DNA of 50,273 nucleotides, taken from positions 1-50,273 of the forward strand of contig PVXE01000033.1 of NCBI GenBank assembly GCA_014444615.1. The letters run 5' to 3'. A program made the translations under genes and the position numbers. Positions 8,945 through 17,133 of this stretch are shown here, piece after piece (positions within the stretch are counted from its first letter, which is position 1; each line of letters opens with the position of its first letter). Below the pieces are notes generated by a model. It was not told the DNA's origin, did not search any database, and was given only the letters and a program-made list of their open reading frames with translations. The stretch comes from Tagaea sp. CACIAM 22H2. GTDB taxonomy: Bacteria; Pseudomonadota; Alphaproteobacteria; CACIAM-22H2.

Positions 8945-9460
8945 ATGGCCAAACGGGATGCCAACGCAGCCGCGATATCGGTGACGCGCGAATTCGACGC
9001 GCCGCCGCATCGGCTGTTCCGCTGGTGGACCGAGCCGCGGCACTTCATCCGCTGGTTCGGCCCCGCGCGCACCGATATGCCGGTTTGCGATTTGGAGCCG
9101 CGTCCGGGCGGATTGCTGCGGCTATGCATGCGCTATGACGACGGGCGCGAAATCTGGCTGAAAGGCCGGTTCCGCGAGGTTTTGGAGCCCGATCGGCTCG
9201 TCTTCGCGCTGTGGTTCACCGACGAAAAGGGCGCCCCCGCCGCGCATCCGATGTACGAGGATTGGCCGCTCGACGCGACCTTCCTGACGACCGTGGCGTT
9301 CGAGGATGTCGGCCATCGCGCCAAGCTCACGGTCCATCAAGCCGTGCGCCCGCTGCTGGCGGCCAAGCATCCCAATCTGCTGGCCGAGCGCGATATGGCC
9401 CGCCAAGGCTGGGTCGAAAGTTTCGAACGTCTCGCCGATCTGCTCGTCGACGCGGAGTGA
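8945..9460 (+). CDS. SRPBCC (AHSA1-like) domain protein
   Basis: 171 residues, one START/Bet v1-like SRPBCC domain of the AHSA1 (activator of Hsp90 ATPase) type. Support comes from ISVTREFDAPPHRLFRWWTE, then HFIRWFGP, GGLLRLCMRY, EIWLKGRFREVLEPDRLVF and the C-terminal GWVESFERLADLL. Bacterial members bind hydrophobic ligands or have unknown roles, so the location in a chaperone cluster is suggestive only. The ATG at 8945 has AAGGGGACTCG just upstream; an earlier in-frame start at 8909 has no such site. It converges with the next gene, one base separating the two stop codons. Confidence 0.82.
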   Translation: MAKRDANAAAISVTREFDAPPHRLFRWWTEPRHFIRWFGPARTDMPVCDLEPRPGGLLRLCMRYDDGREIWLKGRFREVLEPDRLVFALWFTDEKGAPAAHPMYEDWPLDATFLTTVAFEDVGHRAKLTVHQAVRPLLAAKHPNLLAERDMARQGWVESFERLADLLVDAE

Positions 9461-9461
9461 C

Positions 9462-9902
9462 TCAGGCGCTTTGGCGCAGATTGCCCGACGCGGTTTCGGC
9501 GGCGTGCTCATAGGCCTTGCTGGCCGCGGCGGCCGGCACTTCGGCGGCGGGCATGGGCGTCTCGGACGGTCCGAAAATCCGCGCGATCTTGCGCTGGAAA
9601 CGCGCATCCACGATATCGACGAAGGCGTCGAGCGTGCCGTCGACCAAACCGACCTTGCTGGCGTATTTCGCCGGCTGTTCGGCCGGTGCTGCGGCTTCCT
9701 TGGCTTCCTTGGCGCGCTCGCGCGCGGCGTCGCGCGCTTCCAGGGCCTTGATTTGAACCTGATCGGCAACCGTCGAGCGGCCTTGCGTTTCCGCGCGCGT
9801 CTGCGTCGGCGCCTGGCTTTGGGCCGGCGCGGATTGGGCAATACGCGATTCCACCAAGGCGGTGATCGGAGCGGTGCTGGCGATACTCTGAACGGTACTC
9901 AT
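9462..9902 (-). CDS. Unknown small protein between grpE and dnaK
   Basis: 146 residues that I do not recognise. The N-terminal half is rich in Ala, Gln, Thr and Ser and probably disordered. A charged helical stretch follows (about residues 50-75, with ALEARDAARERAKEAKEAAA), then a more conserved-looking segment, KVGLVDGTLDAFVDIVDARF, and an Ala-rich tail. It has no signal peptide or membrane segment. The ATG at 9902 has AGCGAGGTTCGTGTC upstream. The gene has its own strong promoter (10005-10033), reads away from dnaK and converges on the SRPBCC gene. No function is proposed. Confidence 0.7.
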   Translation of the reverse strand: MSTVQSIASTAPITALVESRIAQSAPAQSQAPTQTRAETQGRSTVADQVQIKALEARDAARERAKEAKEAAAPAEQPAKYASKVGLVDGTLDAFVDIVDARFQRKIARIFGPSETPMPAAEVPAAAASKAYEHAAETASGNLRQSA

Positions 9903-10004
9903 GACACGAACCTCGCTTCTCGAAGTTCCGAGGATCCCGTCGCCGCTCCCGGCCGTTCTGGCCAATGGGACGTGAATCACGACGAAGAGATATTCCTCAC
10001 GGCT

Positions 10005-10033
10005 TATATAATACAAATGGATGTTGGAGTCAA
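10005..10033 (-). promoter_or_regulatory. Sigma-70-type promoter of the unknown gene
   Basis: On the minus strand TTGACT (10028-10033) is followed after 17 bases by TATATA (10005-10010). This is five of six matches to the -35 consensus with ideal spacing. Transcription would start near 9998, giving a leader of about 95 bases to the ATG at 9902. Confidence 0.65.
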
Positions 10034-10099
10034 TTGGACAGCATGATTTCCGGTTGAACCCGGCCCGCACGACAAAAACAGCACAAAACGCCGCGGCCG

Positions 10100-10128
10100 G
10101 TTGCGGGAAACGCCCGATCCCCCTATAT
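10100..10128 (+). promoter_or_regulatory. Candidate heat-shock (sigma-32-like) promoter of dnaK
   Basis: GTTGCGG (10100-10106) is followed after 12 bases by CCCCCTATAT (10119-10128). The C-rich block before TAT resembles the sigma-32 -10 box (CCCCATNT) and the upstream GTTG resembles the CTTGAA -35 core. The predicted start near 10136 leaves a leader of about 165 bases before dnaK. This is pattern-based and was not tested. Confidence 0.45.
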
Positions 10129-10169
10129 CGCTGGCAACGGTAGGGTCTTCCCGGAAGTGGCGGTGCGCG

Positions 10170-10210
10170 CCGGGGGTGGGAGGGCCCGAATCCCTTGGAA
10201 TTCACCCCGG
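10170..10210 (+). promoter_or_regulatory. Inverted repeat in the dnaK leader
   Basis: CCGGGGGTG (10170-10178) can pair with CACCCCGG (10203-10210) with one bulged G, enclosing a smaller GGGA/TCCC pairing. A second short hairpin, ACCCC-AAT-GGGGT, follows at 10226-10238. The dnaK ribosome site AGAGGA (10291-10296) is not within these stems, so a direct thermometer role is not evident. Confidence 0.35.
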
Positions 10211-10301
10211 AAGACGCATCGAGTTACCCCAATGGGGTCCGACCTGCCGGTGCCTCGCGCAAGAGGGCCGGCGACCCGGACCGCCGCATAAGAGGACGGA
10301 C

Positions 10302-12230
10302 ATGAGCAAAGTCATCGGCATCGACCTCGGCACGACCAATTCCTGCGTCGCCGTGATGGAAGGCAGCACGCCGAAGGTCATCCCCAACGCTGAGGGCGCG
10401 AACACCACGCCGTCGATCGTCGCCTTCGCCGATTCCGGCGAGCGTCTGGTCGGCCAGCCGGCCAAGCGCCAAGCGGTCACCAACCCGTCGGACACGTTCT
10501 ACGCGATCAAGCGTCTGATCGGCCGCCGCTTCGACGACCCGATGGTCGCGAAGGATGTGGGCCTCGTGCCCTACAAGATCGTCAAGGCCGACAACGGCGA
10601 CGCGTGGGTCGATTCGAAGGGCAAGAAATATTCGCCCTCGCAGATCTCCGCCTTCACGCTGATGAAGATGAAGGAGACGGCCGAGGCGTATCTGGGCGAA
10701 ACGGTCACGCAAGCCGTGATCACCGTTCCCGCCTATTTCAACGATTCCCAGCGCCAAGCCACCAAGGACGCCGGCAAGATCGCGGGCCTCGAAGTCCTGC
10801 GCATCATCAACGAGCCGACGGCCGCCGCGTTGGCCTATGGGCTTGAGAAGAAGAAGGCCGGCACGATCGCGGTCTACGATTTGGGCGGCGGCACGTTCGA
10901 CGTGTCGGTGCTGGAAATCGGCGACGGCGTGTTCGAAGTGAAGTCCACGAACGGCGACACGTTCCTGGGCGGCGAAGATTTCGACAACGAGATCATCGGC
11001 TATCTGGCCGCCGAGTTCAAAAAGGAGCAGGGCATCGACCTGCGCAACGACAAGCTCGCCTTGCAGCGGCTGAAGGAAGCTGCCGAAAAGGCGAAGATCG
11101 AGCTGTCGTCGGCGGTGCAGACCGAAGTGAACCTGCCCTTCATCACGGCGGATGCGTCGGGCCCGAAGCATCTCAACATCAAGCTGACGCGCGCCAAGCT
11201 CGAAAGCCTGGTCGATCATCTCGTCCAGCGCACGATCGAGCCGTGCCGTGCCGCCCTCAAGGACGCCGGCCTCAAGGCCAGCGAGATCGACGAGGTCGTG
11301 CTGGTCGGCGGCATGACGCGCATGCCGAAGATCATCGAGACGGTGAAGCAGTTCTTCGGGCGCGAGCCGCATCGCGGCGTGAACCCGGACGAAGTGGTGG
11401 CCGTCGGTGCGGCCATTCAGGCCGGCGTGCTGAAGGGCGACGTCAAGGACGTGCTGTTGCTCGACGTGACGCCGCTGTCGCTGGGCATCGAAACGCTCGG
11501 CGGCGTGTTCACGCGCCTGATCGATCGCAACACCACGATCCCGACCCGCAAGTCGCAGGTCTTCTCGACGGCCGAGGATTCGCAATCGGCCGTGACGATC
11601 CGCGTCTTCCAGGGCGAGCGCGAAATGGCCGCCGACAACAAGATGCTCGGCCAGTTCGATCTGGTCGGTCTGCCGCCTGCCCCGCGCGGCGTGCCGCAGA
11701 TCGAGGTGACGTTCGACATCGACGCCAACGGCATCGTCCAGGTTTCGGCCAAGGACAAGGGCACGGGCAAGGAGCAGCAGATCCGCATCCAAGCCTCGGG
11801 CGGCCTGTCCGACGCCGAGATCCAGAAGATGGTGAAGGACGCCGAGGCGAACGCCGCCGAGGACAAGAAGCGCCGCGATCTGGTCGAGGCGAAGAACCGC
11901 GCCGAAGGCATGATCCACGACGTCGAAAAGAACCTGAAGGAGCATGGCGACAAGATCGGGGCCGATAAGGCCGTGATCGAGCAAGCCATCGCCGACCTGA
12001 AGGGCGTCAAGGACGGCGACGATGTCGAGGCGATCAAGGCCAAGACCGACGCGCTGACTCAAGCGTCGATGAAGCTGGGCGAAGCCATGTACAAGGCGTC
12101 GCAGGCCGAAGCCGCCGCGGGTGGCGAGGCCGGTCCGTCGGCCGAAGCGCCCAAGGGCGACGCGCCGAAGGACGAGAAGGTCGTCGACGCGACGTTCGAA
12201 GACGTGTCCGACAAGAACAAGAAGAACTGA
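10302..12230 (+). CDS. dnaK: Chaperone DnaK (Hsp70)
   Basis: 642 residues, a normal DnaK length. The ATPase domain opens with [19 protein letters not shown], followed by [19 protein letters not shown], the GGGTFDVS phosphate loop and [13 protein letters not shown]. The substrate-binding domain begins around [17 protein letters not shown], and the helical lid ends in an acidic tail with VVDATFEDV before the stop. The ATG at 10302 has AGAGGACGGAC upstream. It is transcribed ahead of dnaJ with a strong hairpin between them. A heat-shock-type promoter candidate lies about 170 bases upstream. Confidence 0.98.
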   Translation: MSKVIGIDLGTTNSCVAVMEGSTPKVIPNAEGANTTPSIVAFADSGERLVGQPAKRQAVTNPSDTFYAIKRLIGRRFDDPMVAKDVGLVPYKIVKADNGDAWVDSKGKKYSPSQISAFTLMKMKETAEAYLGETVTQAVITVPAYFNDSQRQATKDAGKIAGLEVLRIINEPTAAALAYGLEKKKAGTIAVYDLGGGTFDVSVLEIGDGVFEVKSTNGDTFLGGEDFDNEIIGYLAAEFKKEQGIDLRNDKLALQRLKEAAEKAKIELSSAVQTEVNLPFITADASGPKHLNIKLTRAKLESLVDHLVQRTIEPCRAALKDAGLKASEIDEVVLVGGMTRMPKIIETVKQFFGREPHRGVNPDEVVAVGAAIQAGVLKGDVKDVLLLDVTPLSLGIETLGGVFTRLIDRNTTIPTRKSQVFSTAEDSQSAVTIRVFQGEREMAADNKMLGQFDLVGLPPAPRGVPQIEVTFDIDANGIVQVSAKDKGTGKEQQIRIQASGGLSDAEIQKMVKDAEANAAEDKKRRDLVEAKNRAEGMIHDVEKNLKEHGDKIGADKAVIEQAIADLKGVKDGDDVEAIKAKTDALTQASMKLGEAMYKASQAEAAAGGEAGPSAEAPKGDAPKDEKVVDATFEDVSDKNKKN

Positions 12231-12238
12231 GCTTAGAA

Positions 12239-12264
12239 GGCGGGCGCCTTTCCGGGCGCCCGCC
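12239..12264 (+). terminator. Intercistronic hairpin between dnaK and dnaJ
   Basis: GGCGGGCGCC (12239-12248) is perfectly complementary to GGCGCCCGCC (12255-12264) with a six-base loop. This is a 10-bp all-GC stem starting eight bases after the dnaK stop. No run of T follows, so it is more likely an RNA-processing or mRNA-stability element (more DnaK than DnaJ) than a simple terminator. Confidence 0.55.
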
Positions 12265-12285
12265 TGACGCTCGACGGAGTCGGCC

Positions 12286-13434
12286 GTGGCGAAGGAAGAT
12301 TTTTACGAGCTGCTGGGCGTGGCCAAGGGGGCGTCGCAAGACGAACTCAAGAAGGCCTATCGCAAGCTCGCCATGCAGTATCACCCGGACAAGAATCCGG
12401 GCGACAAGAAAGCCGAAGCCAAGTTCAAGCAGATCAACGAGGCCTACGACGTCCTAAAGGACGAGCAGAAGCGCGCGGCCTATGATCGCTTCGGCCATGC
12501 CGCTTTCGAGCAGGGCGGCGGCGGTGCCGGCAATCGCGCCGGCGGTTTCGATTTCGGCGGCGGCAATGCCGGGTTCGCGGACATCTTCGACGAGATGTTC
12601 GGCGAATTCATGGGCGGCGGCCGGCGCGGCGGCGGGCCGCAGCGCGGTTCCGATCTTCGCTACAATCTCGAGATCAGCCTGGAAGATGCGTTCCACGGCA
12701 AGCAAGCGACCGTCAAAGTCGCGTCGCTGCATTCTTGCGAGACCTGCAAAGGGACCGGCGCGGAAGCGGGCTCCAAGCCCGTCACCTGCCCGACCTGCCG
12801 CGGTCACGGCAAGGTGCGCGCCCAGCAAGGCTTCTTCACGATCGAGCGCACCTGCCCGCAATGCGGCGGCGGCGGTCAGATCATCGAGAAGCCGTGCAAG
12901 ACCTGTCAGGGTCAGGGCCGCGTGCGCAAGGAACGCACCCTCAACGTCAACATCCCGGCGGGTGTGGAAGACGGCACGCGCATCCGCTTGGCCGGCGAAG
13001 GCGAAGCAGGGATGCGCGGCGCGCCGCAGGGCGACTTGTATCTGTTCCTGCAGATCAAGCCGCATAAGCTGTTCCATCGCGAAAACGCGGACATCTATTG
13101 CCGCGTGCCGATCGCGATGACGACGGCCGCACTGGGCGGTTCGGTCGAAGTGCCGACGGTCGATGGCGGGCGCGCCAAAGTCACGATTCCGGCAGGCGCC
13201 CAAACGGGCCAGCAATTCCGCCTGAAGGGCAAGGGCATGTCGGTGCTGCGTTCCACCGCGCGCGGCGACATGTTCATCGAAGCGGTGGTCGAAACACCGG
13301 TCAACCTGACGAAGCGTCAGCAGGATCTGCTGAAGGAATTTGAAGGCACCGGCGGGGCGGACAAATCGCATTCGCCCGAATCGGCCGGCTTCTTCGCCAA
13401 AGTGAAGGAGCTGTGGGACGATCTGCGCGGGTAA
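12286..13434 (+). CDS. dnaJ: Co-chaperone DnaJ (Hsp40)
   Basis: 382 residues. The J domain is at residues 1-70 with the HPD motif in [21 protein letters not shown] Gly/Phe-rich linker follows, then four zinc-binding repeats: [24 protein letters not shown] and CKTCQGQG. The C-terminal substrate-binding domains include [20 protein letters not shown]. The start is a GTG at 12286 with CGGAG upstream; [12 protein letters not shown] is the canonical DnaJ start. It is co-transcribed with dnaK. Confidence 0.97.
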   Translation: MAKEDFYELLGVAKGASQDELKKAYRKLAMQYHPDKNPGDKKAEAKFKQINEAYDVLKDEQKRAAYDRFGHAAFEQGGGGAGNRAGGFDFGGGNAGFADIFDEMFGEFMGGGRRGGGPQRGSDLRYNLEISLEDAFHGKQATVKVASLHSCETCKGTGAEAGSKPVTCPTCRGHGKVRAQQGFFTIERTCPQCGGGGQIIEKPCKTCQGQGRVRKERTLNVNIPAGVEDGTRIRLAGEGEAGMRGAPQGDLYLFLQIKPHKLFHRENADIYCRVPIAMTTAALGGSVEVPTVDGGRAKVTIPAGAQTGQQFRLKGKGMSVLRSTARGDMFIEAVVETPVNLTKRQQDLLKEFEGTGGADKSHSPESAGFFAKVKELWDDLRG

Positions 13435-13445
13435 TCCCCGCGCAG
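13423..13445. terminator. Hairpin across the dnaJ stop codon
   Basis: CTGCGCGGG (13423-13431) and CCCGCGCAG (13437-13445) form a perfect 9-bp stem with loop TAATC; the dnaJ TAA lies in the loop. It has no T run. It sits between convergent dnaJ and the LysR gene, six bases from the latter's stop, and could act in both directions. Confidence 0.5.
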
Positions 13446-13450
13446 GTCCT

Positions 13451-14350
13451 TCACGCCACAACCAAGTAGTCCATCGCCGACAGCACGCCGCGCAGGCTGT
13501 GCAGGATCGCGTCGATCGCGCGGTTCTCGCTGCCGTCGCGATAGGCGGCATAGACGCGCCCGTCGCCGACCGGCGGATCGGTCGTCAGCACGATCAGCGT
13601 GCCGTCGGCGATTTCCTTCTCAACCATTTTGTGCGGCAACACGCCGACCGCGACACCCGCCGCGATCAAATGCGCGGAAACGGTGACGCTGCTGCACATG
13701 TCGATGCGCGCGGGCTCGATCCCGGCGGCGGCGAACCAATCCTGCGTCTGGCGATACATCGCCGAGGGCGGCGGGTTCGACACGATCGGCACGTCGCGCA
13801 GATCGGCCGGGCGCACCTTCGCCGGCAAGCCCCAAGACGGTGCCGCCATGAACGAGTTCGGCTGTAAGCCGAGCGGAATCAGCCGCACACCCGGATGCCC
13901 GACCGGGTTGACCAGCACGGCGAGGTCGAGATTGTGCCGTGCCAGTTCCGGCTCCAGCGTCGATGTGGTCGCGACGGTGAATTCGGGGCGCAGCTGCGGG
14001 TAATCGTGGCGCAGCGAATTGACCAGCGGGGCAAGGCACACCATCGCCACACCTTCAGCGATACCCACGCGCGCGCCGCCCGACACGGGCGACGGGTCGG
14101 GGGTCTCGCGGATACGATCGATTTCGCGTCGCACGGTGCGCGCGCGGGCAAGAAGACTAAGGCCGGCGGGGGTGGGGCGAATGCCGCGCCCGGCGCGCTC
14201 GAACAACTCCACACCCAGCGCGGTTTCCAGATCGCGCAAGCGCAACGAAACCGTCGGCTGGGCCAGATTCAATTGACGTGCTGCGGCCTGGACCGATCCC
14301 AGATCCACCGCCCAAAGAAAGGCTTCCAGCTGCGCCAGGGTCAAACGCAT
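13451..14350 (-). CDS. LysR-family transcriptional regulator
   Basis: 299 residues. The N-terminal winged helix-turn-helix is typical of LysR regulators: LTLAQLEAFLWAVDLGSVQA, then ARQLNLAQPTVSLRLRDLET and LGVELFERAGRGIRPTPAG. A substrate-binding-like effector domain follows to the C-terminus. The ATG at 14350 places the HTH at the usual position but has only a weak ribosome site. It diverges from the enolase-superfamily gene across 100 bases containing a perfect palindrome. By analogy with the family it probably controls the adjacent enzyme plus TRAP genes in response to their substrate; that role is inferred. Confidence 0.9.
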   Translation of the reverse strand: MRLTLAQLEAFLWAVDLGSVQAAARQLNLAQPTVSLRLRDLETALGVELFERAGRGIRPTPAGLSLLARARTVRREIDRIRETPDPSPVSGGARVGIAEGVAMVCLAPLVNSLRHDYPQLRPEFTVATTSTLEPELARHNLDLAVLVNPVGHPGVRLIPLGLQPNSFMAAPSWGLPAKVRPADLRDVPIVSNPPPSAMYRQTQDWFAAAGIEPARIDMCSSVTVSAHLIAAGVAVGVLPHKMVEKEIADGTLIVLTTDPPVGDGRVYAAYRDGSENRAIDAILHSLRGVLSAMDYLVVA

Positions 14351-14378
14351 AGGAATTTCTAATACGACAGGCTCAGAT

Positions 14379-14392
14379 AATCCAATTGGATT
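14379..14392. promoter_or_regulatory. Palindromic operator candidate for the LysR regulator
   Basis: AATCCAATTGGATT is a perfect 14-base palindrome in the 100-base gap between the divergent lysR and enolase-superfamily genes. The flanking bases extend it imperfectly (ATA before, TTGTAT after). LysR regulators bind such dyads (T-N11-A type). It lies 29 bases from the lysR start and 59 bases from the other start, which fits control of both directions. Confidence 0.5.
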
Positions 14393-14450
14393 TGTATGCC
14401 TGTGCGGCGTTACCACTCGCGGCGGAGAAACACCCGAACAGCGCCGAAGA

Positions 14451-15605
14451 ATGAAAATCACGCCGACCGCGAAAATCGTCCGCATTGATGGTTACGAGCT
14501 GTTCTGTCCCTTGCCCGAGCGCATCGGGAATTCGCGCGGCTTTTTCGAAAGCCGTGCCGCATTGCTCGTGTCGATCACCACGGATGCGGGCGTGACCGGC
14601 TGGGGCGAAACCTGGGCCTATCCGGGGGCCGCCGCTGCCATCGTGCGCCGCGATCTCGCACCCAAGCTGATCGGCCAAGATGCTTCCGCCCCGCGCCGTC
14701 TGCACGATCTGATGTTGCGATCCCTGCCCGAACGGCACGGCGTGCCGTTGATGGCGGTCAGCGCGCTCGATATCGGCGTGTGGGACGCCGCCGCGCGCGC
14801 GGCGAACAAGCCGCTTTCGGCGATGTTGGGCGGGGCGATGCGCGATCGCATGGCCGCCTATGTCAGCGGGCCGTTTTTGAAACCGGGCGCCGACCCGTTT
14901 CAAACCTACATGGCCGATCTCGACACCTATCTCGATGCCGGGTTCCGCGCGATCAAGCTGCGCTTGGGAACGATGCCCAAGCGCGATGCCGAGATCGCGC
15001 GCCAAGTGCGCCAGCGCATCGGCGCCGATATGCCGTTGATGGTCGATCTCAACCAAGGTTTCACCATCGGACCCGCGAGCGATCTTGCGAAGCGCTTGGC
15101 CGAGTATGACGTGCGCTGGCTGGAAGAGCCGATCGCGCATGACAATCTCGCGGGCTACAAGCGCCTGGCCGATGGCGGCACGATCCCGCTCGCAGCGGGC
15201 GAATCGCTGTTCGGCGTCGAAGCCTTCCGCGACGCGGTGGCGTCGGGCGCACTCACCTATTTGCAGCCCGACATGGCGCTGTGCGGCGGCGTGACCGAGA
15301 TGATCAAAATCGCCGGTCTCGCCGAGGCCTTCGGCATGGCGCTTGTGCCGCATGTCTGGGGCACGGCGGTGAATTTCAACGCGACGCTTCAATTCGCGGC
15401 GACGCTGCCGTCGCGCGGCGGCCACGCGATGCCCTGCCCGATGTTCGAGTACGACTATTCCTACAATCCGCTGCGTACGAAATTCAGCGCCAACCCGGTC
15501 GATGCCAACGGCACCGTCGCCGTCTCCGATGCGCCGGGCATCGGCGTCGAGATCGATCCCGCGAAGTTCGATTCGCTTTTGGTCCAGCACTGGACCGTGC
15601 AGTGA
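14451..15605 (+). CDS. Mandelate racemase/muconate lactonizing enzyme family protein
   Basis: 384 residues of the enolase superfamily, probably a sugar-acid dehydratase or racemase. The N-terminal capping domain (1-125) is followed by the TIM barrel. Metal ligands are visible at D199 (MVDLNQG), E225 (WLEEP) and E251 (AGESLFG). A His-Asp dyad of the mandelate racemase type is present (H301 in VPHVWG with D274 in LQPDMALCGG). The second-strand base motif is K169-L-R171, KxR rather than the more common KxK. The substrate cannot be read from sequence. The gene is followed after 30 bases by a TRAP transporter, so the substrate is likely the imported acid. Confidence 0.88.
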   Translation: MKITPTAKIVRIDGYELFCPLPERIGNSRGFFESRAALLVSITTDAGVTGWGETWAYPGAAAAIVRRDLAPKLIGQDASAPRRLHDLMLRSLPERHGVPLMAVSALDIGVWDAAARAANKPLSAMLGGAMRDRMAAYVSGPFLKPGADPFQTYMADLDTYLDAGFRAIKLRLGTMPKRDAEIARQVRQRIGADMPLMVDLNQGFTIGPASDLAKRLAEYDVRWLEEPIAHDNLAGYKRLADGGTIPLAAGESLFGVEAFRDAVASGALTYLQPDMALCGGVTEMIKIAGLAEAFGMALVPHVWGTAVNFNATLQFAATLPSRGGHAMPCPMFEYDYSYNPLRTKFSANPVDANGTVAVSDAPGIGVEIDPAKFDSLLVQHWTVQ

Positions 15606-15635
15606 AAACCGAAAACCAATAAACGGAGGAACCCC

Positions 15636-16616
15636 ATGACGAAGTTCAACACGCTCGCCGCTTTGATGGTCGCCGCCGGCGCGATGCTTGCGCACGACGC
15701 CGCCGCGCAGACGAAAGTGCTCAATCTCGGATTCGTCGGCCGCCAGACCGCGCCCGAAGGTATCGGCATGACGACGATGGCCGAGAAGGTGAAGGCGCGC
15801 ACCAACGGGCGCGTCGAAATCAAGCTGCATCCGGGCGGCGCACTCGGCGGCGACCGCGAAGTGATCGAAGGCGTGCAGATCGGCACGGTCGAAATGACGA
15901 TTTCGTCGACCTCCATCTTCGCCAATTTCGTGCCCGACGTGCAGGTGCTCGACATCCCCTTCCTGTTCCGCGATTTCAATCACGCGCAAGGCGTTCTCGA
16001 TGGCGCGGTTGGCAAGGAGCTTCTCGCCAAGTTCGACGCGCGCGGCTTCAAGGGCCTGGCGCTGGGCGGCATCGGCTTCCGGCAATTGACCAATAGCCGC
16101 CGCCCGGTCGCCGATCTCGACGACGTGAAGGGCCTGAAGATCCGTACCCAGGAAAACCCGATCCATATCCAAGTCTGGCGTGCGTTGGGTGCGCAGCCCA
16201 CGCCGATGGCGATTCCTGAGGTCTTTACCGCCCTTCAGCAAGGCGTGATGGACGGTCAGGAAAATCCGATCGGCGCCATCATCAACAACCGCTTCGGTCA
16301 GGTGCAGAAGCATCTGACGATCACGAACCACGCCTTCACGCCGGTGGCGCTGGTGATCTCGCCGGCCGCGTTCAACGCGCTGTCGCCCGCCGATCGCCAA
16401 GTGTTGCAGGAAGAAGCGACCGCCGCGATGGCCGTGACCAAGGCGGAAGTCGCCAAGGTCGAGCAGACCGGTGTGGATCAGTTGCGCGGCATGGGGCTTC
16501 AGGTCGTCGAGAAGGTCGACACCGCCAAGTTCCAAGCCGCCTTGGCGCCGACCTTCGCCGATCTCGCCAAGCGTTTCGGCGAGTCGACGATCAACCGCAT
16601 CAAGGACTTCAAGTGA
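15636..16616 (+). CDS. TRAP transporter substrate-binding protein (DctP family)
   Basis: 326 residues. A Sec signal peptide (about 1-25, ending near DAAAQT) leads into a DctP fold: EIKLHPGGALGGDREVIEGV, VLDIPFLFRDFNHAQGVLDG and the family hallmark KGLKIRTQENPIHIQVWRAL with GAQPTPMAIPEVFTALQQGV and MDGQENP. The arginine in KIRTQEN is the expected ligand carboxylate contact. The ATG at 15636 has GGAGGAACCCC upstream. It overlaps dctQ by four bases, so the three TRAP genes are coupled. The ligand is probably an organic or sugar acid. Confidence 0.94.
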   Translation: MTKFNTLAALMVAAGAMLAHDAAAQTKVLNLGFVGRQTAPEGIGMTTMAEKVKARTNGRVEIKLHPGGALGGDREVIEGVQIGTVEMTISSTSIFANFVPDVQVLDIPFLFRDFNHAQGVLDGAVGKELLAKFDARGFKGLALGGIGFRQLTNSRRPVADLDDVKGLKIRTQENPIHIQVWRALGAQPTPMAIPEVFTALQQGVMDGQENPIGAIINNRFGQVQKHLTITNHAFTPVALVISPAAFNALSPADRQVLQEEATAAMAVTKAEVAKVEQTGVDQLRGMGLQVVEKVDTAKFQAALAPTFADLAKRFGESTINRIKDFK

Positions 16617-17122
16617 ACGGACCCAACGTCGCGATCCGCCTGCTCCTATCGACGGAGCGGGCGGTCACGCGGGCCTCCGTGTTCGCGGCGTGCGGCTTTT
16701 TGGCCGCCGCCGCGTGCGTGGGCTTCTATCAAGTTCTCGCGCGTTTCCTGCTGGCCGAACCGGTGACGTGGTCGGAATCCTTCGTGCGCGTCGCGCTGAT
16801 TTGGATGGCCTATATGGGCCTGTGCGGCGCCATGCGCACCGGGGCGCTGGTCTCGGTCGATGTGCTTTACCGCATGTGCAAGGGCACGGCGCGGCGTGTG
16901 CTGCAGGCGGCGATCGCCGCCTCGACGATTTCGCTGCTGGTCATTCTTGTTTGGTACGGCACGATCCTCACGCAGCGCGTGCAGTTCCAGGTTCTGGCCG
17001 GTTTGGAAATCTCGGTCAGCTGGGCCTATGCCGCGATCCCCGTGGGGGCCGCAGTGTCGATCCTCGCGGTGCTCGCGCATTTCTTCGATCCCAAGCGCGA
17101 AGAACTCGAAAACGCGGTTTAG
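16613..17122 (+). CDS. TRAP transporter small permease (DctQ family)
   Basis: 169 residues with four predicted membrane segments (about 22-44, 57-75, 98-118 and 137-155). The family pattern TWSESFVRVALIWMAYMGLC, then AMRTGALVSVD, matches DctQ subunits. The start is a GTG at 16613 that overlaps the dctP stop (GTGA). It forms the membrane complex with the large permease encoded next. Confidence 0.9.
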   Translation: MNGPNVAIRLLLSTERAVTRASVFAACGFLAAAACVGFYQVLARFLLAEPVTWSESFVRVALIWMAYMGLCGAMRTGALVSVDVLYRMCKGTARRVLQAAIAASTISLLVILVWYGTILTQRVQFQVLAGLEISVSWAYAAIPVGAAVSILAVLAHFFDPKREELENAV

Positions 17123-17133
17123 GAGACGCGACG

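Larger units (their letters stand above)
9903..10301. other. Divergent control region between the unknown gene and dnaK
   Basis: About 400 bases without a gene. It holds a near-consensus housekeeping promoter reading left (10005-10033), a heat-shock-type promoter candidate reading right (10100-10128) and about 165 bases of GC-rich dnaK leader with two inverted repeats (10170-10210 and 10226-10238). Bases 9970-10040 are clearly AT-rich against the surroundings. I see no CIRCE element and no credible coding frame. Confidence 0.6.

Noticed and set aside
6892..10301. CIRCE operator near hrcA, grpE or dnaK
   Set aside because: I searched by eye for TTAGCACTC and GAGTGCTAA and near matches and found none.
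14373..16535. Long minus-strand frame opposite the enolase-superfamily and dctP genes
   Set aside because: The translation is His/Arg/Gly-rich with no motif, while the opposite strand carries two complete, motif-rich genes.
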